DNA of 64,000 nt, from NCBI GenBank assembly GCA_016699575.1, contig CP064979.1:2232001-2296000 (forward strand), given 5' to 3'. The notes below the pieces were generated by a model. It searched no databases, had not been told where the DNA came from, and was given only the letters and a program-made list of their open reading frames with translations. Of the stretch, positions 34,098 through 42,111 are shown piece by piece; the first letter of the stretch is position 1; each line of letters starts with the position of its first letter. Source of the stretch: Flavobacteriales bacterium. GTDB lineage: Bacteria; Bacteroidota; Bacteroidia; Flavobacteriales_F; PHOS-HE28. The position numbers and the translations under genes are program-made.

Positions 34098-34479
34098 GCA
34101 CCGAAGGTAGTGGGGACCGCACGGCGTGGCGCTTGTGCAGGTAGATGTAGGAGACGGTGAGCAGCGCGAGCGAGACGAGGGGCGCGATGCCGGTGGAGGC
34201 ACCATCCACAGCAGCATGCGCCAGGAATGCCGAGAAGAAGGTGATGGCAAGGCCCGCGTACGCCCACTCCTTCACCCGCAGCGGCACCATGGGCAGCACG
34301 ATGACGATGGCGCCGATGATCTTTGCGATGCCGAGCTCCTGCCGGAAGTAATCGGGGAAGCCGAGGTGGCTCAAGGCAACGGCGATGTCGGGGTTGGTGA
34401 AGTACATGATGCCTGCGAGGAGGGTCTGTAGGGCGAGGAGTGCCGTGGCGATCCAGTAGATGATGGTGTTGCGTTTCAT
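34072..34479 (-). CDS. DoxX family membrane protein
   Basis: The 135-residue product has four membrane helices (IIYWIATALLALQTLLAGIM; IAKIIGAIVIVLPMVPL; YAGLAITFFSAFLAHAAV; APLVSLALLTVSYIYL) with the DoxX landmarks HLGFPDYFRQELGIAKIIGA. DoxX-like proteins are linked to redox and quinone metabolism in various bacteria. Its 3' end overlaps the HxlR regulator gene, a frequent pairing. A DoxX and HxlR unit usually responds to oxidative or electrophile stress; that is inference here. Confidence 0.87.
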   Translation of the reverse strand: MKRNTIIYWIATALLALQTLLAGIMYFTNPDIAVALSHLGFPDYFRQELGIAKIIGAIVIVLPMVPLRVKEWAYAGLAITFFSAFLAHAAVDGASTGIAPLVSLALLTVSYIYLHKRHAVRSPLPSVHATQSAQA

Positions 34480-34588
34480 GGGTCGATCGTTGTGCGCCGC
34501 AAAGCTTCGGCGGCGCCCAACCGTGCCCGACGTGGGTTACCGAAGGGAAACCGGTTACCTCGCGGTAACGCACTGCGCGATCGAAGCG

Positions 34589-35128
34589 CTACACGCGGTC
34601 CAAAGCCTCATGCGGCAACGCTGGCAGCACCGCGCGTAAGGCATCTCCCGGCCGCACTTCGCCGCCGTGCTTCACCACGCCCATGATGCCTGACTTGCGG
34701 ATGAGGCCGCCCGATTCATCGCGGTCGAGCACCGCGGTCATCAAGCCGGGCTGCAGCTCGTTGAGCTGGTTGCACGGGTTGCGCAGACCTGTGACTTCCA
34801 CCACAGCGGCATCGCCGATGTACAGCAAGGTGCCTTTGGGCAACGCGAGCAGATCGAGGCCGCGTGTGGTGATGTTCTCGCCAATGAGACCGGGTGTGAC
34901 CGTGAAACCCCTCGCGTGCAATTCATCGAAGAGCTCGGCATGGACCAGGTGCACCTGCCGCAGGTTGGGCTGCGAAGGGTCCTGCCGCACGCGCGAGCGG
35001 TGCTTGACAGTGGCGCCCGCATGCGCATCGCCTTCAACCCCATGCCCTTCCACAAGGACGATGCGCTCTTGCCGCTTCTTGCTGAACGAATGCGTGCGGC
35101 TGAGGTGGACGCCAAGCACGTGGGCCAT
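34589..35128 (-). CDS. MOSC domain protein
   Basis: The 179-residue product matches MOSC domains: VEGDAHAGATVKHRSRVR, HARGFTVTPGLIGENITTRG, AAVVEVTGLRNPCNQLNELQ with the conserved cysteine, and GIMGVVKHGGEVRPGD. MOSC domains bind molybdenum cofactor and occur in mARC and YiiM enzymes and in sulfurases; stand-alone forms may reduce N-hydroxylated bases. The substrate is unknown. It is divergent from the histidine kinase gene. Confidence 0.88.
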   Translation of the reverse strand: MAHVLGVHLSRTHSFSKKRQERIVLVEGHGVEGDAHAGATVKHRSRVRQDPSQPNLRQVHLVHAELFDELHARGFTVTPGLIGENITTRGLDLLALPKGTLLYIGDAAVVEVTGLRNPCNQLNELQPGLMTAVLDRDESGGLIRKSGIMGVVKHGGEVRPGDALRAVLPALPHEALDRV

Positions 35129-35289
35129 GGTGCAAAGCTCGCACGAAGACCGGCCCCAGCAGCTATGATCGCACTTGCTTCACTTCACGGGCCCCAGCTG
35201 CAATCCACATTGGTGCGGCACCGTTTTTCCTTTGCTTCTGACCAAGTATTGGTGGGCGCTGTTCCACCTCCACCCCCGATCTTCACCCC

Positions 35290-36795
35290 GTGGACATCTA
35301 CTCCCGCAAACAACGCTGGAAGCTGGTGCTGGCCATATTGGCCATGGGCATAGTTGGCGCCAGCCTCTACTACAGCAACCGCATCGTGGGCAAGATCCGC
35401 GATGAGGAGCGCCGCAAAGTGGAGCTGTGGGCCGAGGCTGTGAAGAACCGCGCCGAGCTCGTCAATTACACCGAGCGCCTCTTCGACACCCTGCGCAGCG
35501 AGGAGAGCAAACGCGTGGAGCTTTACGCCACCGCCCAGGAGCGACTCATCAGCGGCGACCTCAGCGACTTCACCTTCGTGCTGAAGGTGGTGCAGGAGAA
35601 CACCAGCATCCCCGTCATCATCCTCGACGATGCCGGGCGCGTGAAGTTCAGCCGCAACCTGGGGCCCGGCGTAGCGGAGGACACACTGCGTTTGCGGCAG
35701 GAGATAGAGGCGATGGCCGAGTTGCACAAGCCCATCGAGATCCCCGTGTTCGGCAACGAGAAGCAGCACCTCTACTACAAGGACAGCAAGCTCTTCAGCG
35801 AACTGCAGCAGGTGATGGACGGCATCATCAAGAGCTTCATCAGCGAAACGGTGATGAACACCGCCAGCGTGCCCATCATCTACACCGATGCCACGCGGCG
35901 CACCGTCATCGAGCACGGTCACATCGAACCGGAGGTCATGGCCGACAGTGTATTGCTCGCGAAGCGCATCGCACAGATGGAAGCGGTGAACCGGCCCATT
36001 GAGATCGACCTGGGGGCGCGCGGCAAGCAGTTCATCTTCTACGAGGAGAGCGTGGTGCTCACCCAACTCCGCTACTTCCCTTACGTGCAGCTGCTCATCA
36101 TTGGGCTCTTCCTGCTGGTGGGCTATGCGCTCTTCAGCATCTTCCGCAACGCCGAGCAGAACCAAGTGTGGGTGGGCATGGCCAAGGAAACCGCGCACCA
36201 GCTCGGAACGCCGCTCAGCAGCCTGAGCGCGTGGACGGACATGCTGAAAGAACGCGGCACCGATCCCGCTACCATCGCCGAAATGCGCAAGGACCTGGAG
36301 CGGTTGGAGGTGATCACCGAGCGCTTCAGCAAGATCGGTTCGGCCCCCGAGCTGCAGCCCGAGAAGCTCTACCATGTGCTGCGCGCAACCGTGCTCTACC
36401 TGCGCCCGCGCCTGCCCAGCCGAGCCCTCATCGAAGTGGTGACCCCGGATGATGTGGACCGCCGCGTGCCGCTCAACACGCCCCTCTTCAGCTGGGTGAT
36501 CGAGAACCTTATCCGCAACGCCATCGACGCCATGAAGGGGGAGGGCAGCATCACCATCGAGATCGTGCCCGACGGCCCCGACATCCACATCGATGTCACC
36601 GACACCGGTCACGGCATCCCCTCATCGCGCCACCGCACGGTGTTCCAGCCCGGCTACACCACCAAGAAGCGCGGCTGGGGCCTGGGCCTCTCGCTCACCA
36701 AGCGCATCATCGAGCAATACCACGGCGGGCGCATCTTCGTGAAGAAGAGTGCGCCGGGGAAAGGGACAACGTTCAGGATAACGTTGAGGAGTTGA
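35290..36795 (+). CDS. Membrane sensor histidine kinase
   Basis: The 501-residue product starts at a GTG (MDIYSRKQRW). A first membrane helix (LVLAILAMGIVGASLYY) is followed by a sensor region of about 215 residues and a second helix near 258-280 (YVQLLIIGLFLLVGYALFSI). The phosphorylated histidine is H303 in MAKETAHQLGTPLSSL. The ATPase domain shows ENLIRNAIDAM (N box), DTGHGIPSS (G1) and GWGLGLSLTKRII (G2). No response regulator is adjacent, so its partner is elsewhere. The extracytoplasmic region has no motif I can name. Confidence 0.88.
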   Translation: MDIYSRKQRWKLVLAILAMGIVGASLYYSNRIVGKIRDEERRKVELWAEAVKNRAELVNYTERLFDTLRSEESKRVELYATAQERLISGDLSDFTFVLKVVQENTSIPVIILDDAGRVKFSRNLGPGVAEDTLRLRQEIEAMAELHKPIEIPVFGNEKQHLYYKDSKLFSELQQVMDGIIKSFISETVMNTASVPIIYTDATRRTVIEHGHIEPEVMADSVLLAKRIAQMEAVNRPIEIDLGARGKQFIFYEESVVLTQLRYFPYVQLLIIGLFLLVGYALFSIFRNAEQNQVWVGMAKETAHQLGTPLSSLSAWTDMLKERGTDPATIAEMRKDLERLEVITERFSKIGSAPELQPEKLYHVLRATVLYLRPRLPSRALIEVVTPDDVDRRVPLNTPLFSWVIENLIRNAIDAMKGEGSITIEIVPDGPDIHIDVTDTGHGIPSSRHRTVFQPGYTTKKRGWGLGLSLTKRIIEQYHGGRIFVKKSAPGKGTTFRITLRS

Positions 36796-36809
36796 GCGAC
36801 GGATGGGAT

Positions 36810-36851
36810 CAAGTGTCAAGATCCAAGTGGCAAGTGTCAAGGTTCAAATGG
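36810..36851. repeat. Six-unit heptamer tandem array (CAAGNNN)
   Basis: Six consecutive heptamers: CAAGTGT, CAAGATC, CAAGTGG, CAAGTGT, CAAGGTT, CAAATGG. The CAAG core is kept except in the last unit. The array ends eight bases before the ATG of the YARHG gene, the same placement as the arrays at 27462 and 50863. Confidence 0.7.
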
Positions 36852-36859
36852 TTCCACGC

Positions 36860-37948
36860 ATGAAACGGGTTATTGGATACGTGATATGTTGTGTTTGCAT
36901 GTTGGTCGCGGCGGCGAACGATGGGGTGTACTGGGGAAGTGGTGGGATACTGTATCCGCTGCAGGAAACGAAGATCTCCATAACGCGGGAGGTTCTCTCG
37001 TTCAGTTGCCGGGGCGATGAAGCAGAGGTGAACGTACTCTTGGAGTTCAGGAACCCTGAATCAGTTTCACGTACGCTGACCATCGGCTTCCAAGCACCTT
37101 CGGCCAGTGGTGACCTGCCAGATTCTATTTGTTCTATCCCTCAGATCAAGGATCTCCGCGTGATGAATGACGGAAGGCTTCTTCCGTTCCGAACGATGAT
37201 GGCCGAGGAAGAGAACGCTCCGTTGGTGGAACTTGGGAAACTGAGGTTCTCACAGGAGAGTTGGGGAATCTTCGTGTACGTGTTCGAGATGACCTTTAAG
37301 CCGGGCTTGAACACGGTTCAGCATAGCTACCGTTTCCCGGCCAGCGGTTCAGTGGACATGGACCGCGCGTTCAGTTATATCCTGCGCACCGGTGCGAAGT
37401 GGGCTGGAGGGACCATTGGCCACCTCACGACGGAGATCGACTTTGGCGGTAGCGAGCGCTTCTTCGTTCGGGACGTGTACGGTGATCGTGCGGAATGGTC
37501 GATCGTCGGCATTGGACGTATAGGTGGGAAGCAGCCAGGCCGGTACGATGAAGGAATGCGGGAAGTACGCCTGGTGGCCGGCAAACTGCGGATCACTGTA
37601 GCGGATATGGTCCCAGCGGAGAACATGGAGTTCTATGCGCAGATGCGAGGCATGTTCCTTGACTGGCCGGGTCCGGATGCACAATACCGCAATGAGGTGC
37701 TTCGCGCGGTGGGCAGTCGGAGCCTGGACATCGGAGAGGAGGTCACATGGACAAATGAAGAACTGCGGTTCATGCGCAACTTGATCTTCGCACAGCACGG
37801 TTACCCTTTCAAGGATCCGGAGCAACGCAAGCTCTTCGAGGCGTTCGATTGGTACATCCCGGACCCGAACCTGATCTGGAGCGATGCGCTGCTTACGCCG
37901 GAGGAGCGCCTTTTCCTCGGGATGATCAAGGCGAAGGAACTGGAATAG
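36860..37948 (+). CDS. Exported protein with C-terminal YARHG domain
   Basis: The 362-residue product starts with a signal peptide (MKRVIGYVICCVCMLVAAA). The middle (VNVLLEFRNPESVSRTLTIG, FSYILRTGAKWAGGTIGHL) resembles DUF4424-type extracellular proteins. The last about 70 residues are a YARHG domain (TNEELRFMRNLIFAQHGYPF, then RKLFEAFDWYIPD), a small extracellular module with probable ligand-binding function. It precedes hemW by two bases but probably does not share its function. It may act in the envelope; the role is unknown. Confidence 0.7.
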   Translation: MKRVIGYVICCVCMLVAAANDGVYWGSGGILYPLQETKISITREVLSFSCRGDEAEVNVLLEFRNPESVSRTLTIGFQAPSASGDLPDSICSIPQIKDLRVMNDGRLLPFRTMMAEEENAPLVELGKLRFSQESWGIFVYVFEMTFKPGLNTVQHSYRFPASGSVDMDRAFSYILRTGAKWAGGTIGHLTTEIDFGGSERFFVRDVYGDRAEWSIVGIGRIGGKQPGRYDEGMREVRLVAGKLRITVADMVPAENMEFYAQMRGMFLDWPGPDAQYRNEVLRAVGSRSLDIGEEVTWTNEELRFMRNLIFAQHGYPFKDPEQRKLFEAFDWYIPDPNLIWSDALLTPEERLFLGMIKAKELE

Positions 37949-37949
37949 C

Positions 37950-39059
37950 GTGTCCGGCCTCTACTTCCATATCCCGTTCTGCAAGAAGGCTTGCACCTAC
38001 TGCGACTTCCACTTCAGTACCACGCACAACACCATGCCTGCTATGGTGGAAGCGCTGCGCACGGAACTGATGCGCCGCGTGCATGAGCTGCGAGGAGAGG
38101 AAGTCGGCACCATCTACCTCGGGGGCGGCACGCCGAGCTTGATCGGGGAGAAGGACCTTGCGTCGATCATCAACGATGTGCGCACCCAGGTGGAGGTGGC
38201 TCCGGATGCGGAAGTCACGCTGGAAGTGAACCCCGACGATGTGAGCGCAGAGAGCATCGCCGCTTGGCAACGCATCGGCGTCACGCGCCTGAGCATCGGC
38301 ATCCAGAGCTTCCGCGAAGAGCGCCTGCGGTTCATGGGCCGTGCGCACGATGCCGCACAAAGCCTGCGCAGCTTGGAGCTCATCGCCTCGGCCGGTTTCC
38401 GCTCGTGGACCCTGGACCTCATCTACGGTCTGCCCGGCATGACCATCGCCGAGTGGGACGCACAGGTCGAGCAGGCGCTGGTTTTCGCGCCGCCGCACAT
38501 CAGTAGCTATTGCCTCACAGTGGAGCCGCGCACTGCCCTGCACAGGCAAGTGGAACGCGGTGAGGTGATAGCAGCGCAGGATGATGACCAAGCCCAACAC
38601 TTCGAGCACCTGATGGATCGGCTGGACCGCGCGGGCTTTGCGCACTACGAGATCAGCAACTGGGCCCTGTCCGGCCATCACAGTCGCCACAACACCAGCT
38701 ACTGGCAGGGCGTGCCCTACCTCGGCATCGGCCCGAGCGCCCACTCGTTCGATGGCACCGCGCGCCGCTGGAACGTGGCCAACAACAACAAGTACATCGC
38801 GGCTGTTAACGCGGGCGAGGTGTACTGGGAGGAGGAACGCCCCACGCCCGCACAGCGCACCAACGAGCGCATCATGACCGGTCTGCGCACCGCCGAGGGC
38901 ATCGACCTCGCCGAACTGGACGGCCTGACTTCCGCCACCCGACGCACCGTTGAACGATACCTGAGCAGCGGCCATGTGCTCAGCAACGGAACGCGGATAG
39001 TTTTGACGAGGACCGGCAAATTGCTCGCCGACCGTATAGCCGCCGACCTCTTCATCTAA
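37950..39059 (+). CDS. hemW: Radical SAM protein HemW (heme chaperone)
   Basis: The 369-residue product starts at a GTG (MSGLYFHIPFCKKACTYC). The radical SAM cysteine motif CKKACTYCDFHF is intact, and the fourth cysteine (CDF vs CSF) region matches HemW. TIYLGGGTPSLIGEKDL, GVTRLSIGIQSF and HYEISNWALSGHHSRHNTSY are the family signatures. HemW binds heme and inserts it into proteins; it was long annotated as oxygen-independent coproporphyrinogen oxidase. The catalytic cysteine pattern and length favour HemW over HemN. Confidence 0.92.
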   Translation: MSGLYFHIPFCKKACTYCDFHFSTTHNTMPAMVEALRTELMRRVHELRGEEVGTIYLGGGTPSLIGEKDLASIINDVRTQVEVAPDAEVTLEVNPDDVSAESIAAWQRIGVTRLSIGIQSFREERLRFMGRAHDAAQSLRSLELIASAGFRSWTLDLIYGLPGMTIAEWDAQVEQALVFAPPHISSYCLTVEPRTALHRQVERGEVIAAQDDDQAQHFEHLMDRLDRAGFAHYEISNWALSGHHSRHNTSYWQGVPYLGIGPSAHSFDGTARRWNVANNNKYIAAVNAGEVYWEEERPTPAQRTNERIMTGLRTAEGIDLAELDGLTSATRRTVERYLSSGHVLSNGTRIVLTRTGKLLADRIAADLFI

Positions 39060-39125
39060 CACGAAGTCCTTCTCCACTGTGCTCGAAGTGACAGAGACCG
39101 GAAGACCCATGGAATTGAACCGTAT

Positions 39126-39157
39126 TTCCTCTGCGCTCTTTGCGTCCTTTGCGGTTG
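39126..39157 (+). repeat. Copy of the dispersed CTCTGCG repeat
   Basis: The stretch TTCCTCTGCGCTCTTTGCGT followed by CCTTTGCGGTT lies in the gap after hemW. It aligns with 10050-10077, 16369-16397 and 40327-40343. It shares the alternating CTCTGCG and CTTTGCG steps. Confidence 0.5.
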
Positions 39158-39167
39158 ACCCCCTCCC

Positions 39168-39917
39168 ATGATCGCTGAGATCACCCATCGCGACCACCAC
39201 TTCCGCGTGGACCTGAGCAGGCCCATCGACCTGAGCATGCCGCTGCATGCTGGACCCGGTCAGTTGCGTGCTTGGTGGGTGGACCCTGTGCGGATGGAGC
39301 CCGTAGTGATGGGTGATCGGCGCTTTGCGGTAGCCGATGGCGCTCCGGTGAACTTCCGCAACGTGTTCTTCAACCCCCACGGGCACGGGACGCACACCGA
39401 GAGCGTAGGCCACATTGCACGTGAAGTGCACACCGTGGGCAACCTCTTCAAGCGCTACTTCTTCACGGCAACCGTCATCTCCGTTGAACCTGAACAACAA
39501 GGCGCGGACGGCGTGCTCACCCTGGAAAGGATACAGGATGCGTTGCGCGTGGATCGTCCGGAGGCACTGGTGCTTCGCACCTTGGCCCCTGGCACCGATG
39601 CTTCGGAACGGGACTGGAGCGGCAGCAACCCACCGTACATCGAAGCAGCTGCGTGCAAATGGCTGCGCGACATCGGCGTGCTGCACCTCCTGCTCGACCT
39701 GCCCAGCGTTGACCGCGAAGAAGATGGTGGTTCATTGGCGGCGCACCATGCCTTCTGGGATCATCCAGCCACCACGGACCTCCAGCGCACCATCACTGAA
39801 TTGATCCGCGTGCCGGACGTTGTGGAGGATGGAGACTACCTGTTGGAACTCCAGCTGCCGCACTTCATGAACGATGCCGCGCCGAGCAGGCCGTTGCTCT
39901 ACGCCATTATCCGATGA
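39168..39917 (+). CDS. Cyclase family protein (KynB-like metal hydrolase)
   Basis: The 249-residue product matches the cyclase/kynurenine formamidase family. The motif NPHGHGTHTES corresponds to the HxGTHxD zinc-binding signature with the final Asp replaced by Glu. Other segments include VDLSRPIDLSMPLHAGPGQL at the start and HLLLDLPSVDREEDGG. These enzymes hydrolyse N-formylkynurenine or other amides and lactones. No kynurenine pathway gene is adjacent, so the substrate is open. The ATG at 39168 is the only sensible start. Confidence 0.78.
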   Translation: MIAEITHRDHHFRVDLSRPIDLSMPLHAGPGQLRAWWVDPVRMEPVVMGDRRFAVADGAPVNFRNVFFNPHGHGTHTESVGHIAREVHTVGNLFKRYFFTATVISVEPEQQGADGVLTLERIQDALRVDRPEALVLRTLAPGTDASERDWSGSNPPYIEAAACKWLRDIGVLHLLLDLPSVDREEDGGSLAAHHAFWDHPATTDLQRTITELIRVPDVVEDGDYLLELQLPHFMNDAAPSRPLLYAIIR

Positions 39918-40264
39918 CCTTCGAAGACCTGCGCGCCTACTGCGCCGAGAAGAAAGGCGTCACCTACGACACGCCCTTCGGCCCCGATGTGATGGTGTTC
40001 CGCGTGATGCAGAAGATGTTCGCGCTGGCGCCCATCGACGTCTTCGGCACCGTGAACCTGAAGTGCGATCCGGAGCGTGCCATTGAACTCCGTGAGCAAT
40101 ACCCCGGCATCACGCCCGGCTACCACATGAGCAAGGTGCACTGGAACACGGTGAGCGTTACCGGTGATGTGCCGCATAAACTCCTGATGGAGCTCATCGA
40201 CCACAGCTACGCTCTGGTGCGGGCCAGCCTGCCGAGGAAAGTGCGTATGGAGCTGGAGGGCTGA
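39914..40264 (+). CDS. MmcQ/YjbR family protein
   Basis: The 116-residue product has the YjbR signatures MTFEDLRAYCAEKKGVTYDT, FGPDVMVFRVMQKMFAL, VNLKCDPERAIELREQYPG, and GYHMSKVHWNTV. This is a cytosolic DNA-binding-like fold of the CyaY-like group with unknown function. Its ATG overlaps the cyclase stop by four bases (ATGA), which indicates co-translation. Confidence 0.9.
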   Translation: MTFEDLRAYCAEKKGVTYDTPFGPDVMVFRVMQKMFALAPIDVFGTVNLKCDPERAIELREQYPGITPGYHMSKVHWNTVSVTGDVPHKLLMELIDHSYALVRASLPRKVRMELEG

Positions 40265-40282
40265 GCGTGGATCTTTTTTTCA

Positions 40283-40343
40283 CGCAGAGGCGCAGAGAAG
40301 AGAACCAGTTGTATTGAACCTCTGTGTTCTCTGCGCCTCTGCG
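40283..40343. repeat. Perfect 17-bp inverted repeat from the CTCTGCG repeat family
   Basis: CGCAGAGGCGCAGAGAA (40283-40299) is the exact reverse complement of TTCTCTGCGCCTCTGCG (40327-40343), with 27 bases between. The left arm follows a run of T bases. It lies between the YjbR stop and the DUF502 promoter, so it could also terminate transcription or stabilise an RNA end. Confidence 0.75.
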
Positions 40344-40373
40344 CGATCTTGCGATTCTCCTCTTCTCCCCATC

Positions 40374-40381
40374 TACCTTTG
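40374..40381 (+). promoter_or_regulatory. Putative -7 promoter element (TACCTTTG)
   Basis: TACCTTTG is an exact TAnnTTTG match, 21 bases before the DUF502 ATG; CTTGCG about 22 bases upstream could hold a TTG of the -33 element. Best promoter candidate in the window. Confidence 0.5.
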
Positions 40382-40402
40382 CCCGCGCATTTTCCCTGGT
40401 AC

Positions 40403-40987
40403 ATGACTCCTCGTCGTTTCGGTCGCGTGCTGCTCAGTTACTTCCTGCGTGGCTTGCTGCTTGTGGTGCCCATAGCGGCCATCGTTTGGGCCTTCGTCGG
40501 GGCTTACAAATGGCTCAACGGGATCGTGCCCACAGGAATCCCCGGCCTTGGCATCATCATCCTGGTGGCCAGCATCACTGTCATCGGCTGGTTGGGCAGC
40601 ACATTCCTCTACGAGCCGTTGGCAGCATTGGGCGAAGAGGTGCTGCAACGCATCCCGTTCCTGAAGACGATCTACGATGCACTGAAGGACCTGATGGAAG
40701 CGCTGGTGGGCAACAAGAAAAAGTTCGATCGGCCCGTGCTCGTGAAGCTCATGAAGAGCTCCGACATCGAAAAGCTCGGGTTCCTGACGCAGAACGACCT
40801 CTCCATGCTCGGCATCCCCGGGGCGAAAGTCGCGGTGTACCTGCCGCACAGTTTCGCATGGAGCGGCAACCTGTACATTGTTCCAGCGGAGAACGTTACG
40901 CCCGTGGACGCCAGCGCCGGCGAAGTGATGAAGTTCATCGTGAGCGGCGGCGTTGTGGAGGTGGACGACGACGAACCCCGCAAGTGA
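40403..40987 (+). CDS. DUF502 membrane protein
   Basis: The 194-residue product has two N-terminal membrane helices (FLRGLLLVVPIAAIVWAFVG and GLGIIILVASITVIGWLGS) and a soluble region with the DUF502 signatures IPFLKTIYDALKDLMEAL and HSFAWSGNLYIVPAENV. DUF502 proteins occur widely in bacteria and plants (LIKE COV proteins); the role in bacteria is unknown. The start is set by the first helix and lies 21 bases after a full -7 motif. Confidence 0.85.
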   Translation: MTPRRFGRVLLSYFLRGLLLVVPIAAIVWAFVGAYKWLNGIVPTGIPGLGIIILVASITVIGWLGSTFLYEPLAALGEEVLQRIPFLKTIYDALKDLMEALVGNKKKFDRPVLVKLMKSSDIEKLGFLTQNDLSMLGIPGAKVAVYLPHSFAWSGNLYIVPAENVTPVDASAGEVMKFIVSGGVVEVDDDEPRK

Positions 40988-41037
40988 CCACGGCCCGAAC
41001 GGCACGTCAATTGTTAACGCAGACCAACAACCTACCC

Positions 41038-41901
41038 ATGAGGAACATCGTTACCACCATTGTGCTTTCGGCGGCCGTTTTGGCCAATGCGCAGACCGAA
41101 GTACTGCAGAGCTCCTACTCCTTCAGCGATGGCGACCATCCGACGGTGGTCGTGGGTTTCGACAACAGCGACGCGGATGCCGTTGAGAACTGGTACAAGA
41201 ACCAGTTGAAGGACATCAGCAAGGACGTGAGCAGCAAGAAGGAATTGCGGGCCCAAGGCGCACGCGTTCCCGAAGTGGCGCCCGACACCATGACGGTGCT
41301 GTGCAAGGCCGAGCAGGGCAAGAAGAGCACCCGCGTGATGCTGCACCTGGCCTTCAGGTACCATGGCAATTGGATCAGCAAGGACGGCGACGATCAGCTG
41401 GTGAAAGGTGCCGAGCGTTATGCCTACATGCTCGCCGTGCGCTACAAGAAGCAGGTGCTGGAAGCCGTGCTGGGCAACGAGCAGAAGTCGATGGGCAAGA
41501 TGGAAAGCGACCTGGCCGGTCTCGAGAAGGAGAAGGCCCGCGCCGAGAACGGCATCGAGAAGAACAAGAGCAAGGGCCAGGAAGCCACTGGCGAGAAGGC
41601 CAAGGCAGAGAAAGACCTGAAGGACAATGAGACTTCTGTTGCCAGCAAGCACGCTGCAATGGGCACGAACCCCACCGAGGAAGAAGCCAAGCAGTTCCAG
41701 GAACTGGTGAAGGATGGCACTAAACTGAAGGAGAAGATCGCCAAGGAGACGAAGAACATCAGCGATGCCGAAGCGAAGGTGAAAGAGCTCGAGGACGAAG
41801 TGAAGAAGCTGTCGTCCGACATCGAAGTGAAGCGCCGTGAAGTGGAAGAACAGAAGAAGAAGGTTGAGGATGCACAGAAGGCTGCTGGCGGCGTGAACTG
41901 A
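41038..41901 (+). CDS. Exported protein with long coiled-coil C-terminus
   Basis: The 287-residue product starts with a signal peptide (MRNIVTTIVLSAAVLANAQ). The N-terminal about 135 residues are a globular domain with VVVGFDNSDADAVENWYKNQ and RVMLHLAFRYHGNWISKDGD; the remaining about 150 are a Lys/Glu-rich coiled coil (GIEKNKSKGQEATGEKAKAE, ISDAEAKVKELEDEVKKL). I do not recognise the family. It is probably periplasmic. A strong terminator hairpin follows 18 bases after the stop. Confidence 0.7.
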   Translation: MRNIVTTIVLSAAVLANAQTEVLQSSYSFSDGDHPTVVVGFDNSDADAVENWYKNQLKDISKDVSSKKELRAQGARVPEVAPDTMTVLCKAEQGKKSTRVMLHLAFRYHGNWISKDGDDQLVKGAERYAYMLAVRYKKQVLEAVLGNEQKSMGKMESDLAGLEKEKARAENGIEKNKSKGQEATGEKAKAEKDLKDNETSVASKHAAMGTNPTEEEAKQFQELVKDGTKLKEKIAKETKNISDAEAKVKELEDEVKKLSSDIEVKRREVEEQKKKVEDAQKAAGGVN

Positions 41902-41919
41902 TCATCAAGGAACATTGGA

Positions 41920-41955
41920 CGAAGGCCCGGTCGTATCCGGGTCTTCGGCGTTTTT
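41920..41955 (+). terminator. Rho-independent terminator
   Basis: CGAAGGCCCGG (41920-41930) pairs with CCGGGTCTTCG (41937-41947), one G-U pair, loop TCGTAT, followed by GCG and five T. It closes the coiled-coil protein transcript. Confidence 0.8.
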
Positions 41956-42111
41956 AGCAGTGCGCTCCTTGCCTGGGGCTCGTCAAGAGCATGTGCTTGC
42001 ACGATCACGCCGGCCTCATGATGACGGTGGTCGGACCGTCATCGCGCGGTGGCCGAGGAACGAGGCCCCGAAGCGATCCATCGCACCAAAGCCGAGGACT
42101 ACCTTGGCCGC

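Noticed and set aside
35185..36612. A 475-codon open frame antisense to the histidine kinase
   Set aside because: It is a composition shadow of a kinase with all motifs intact on the plus strand.
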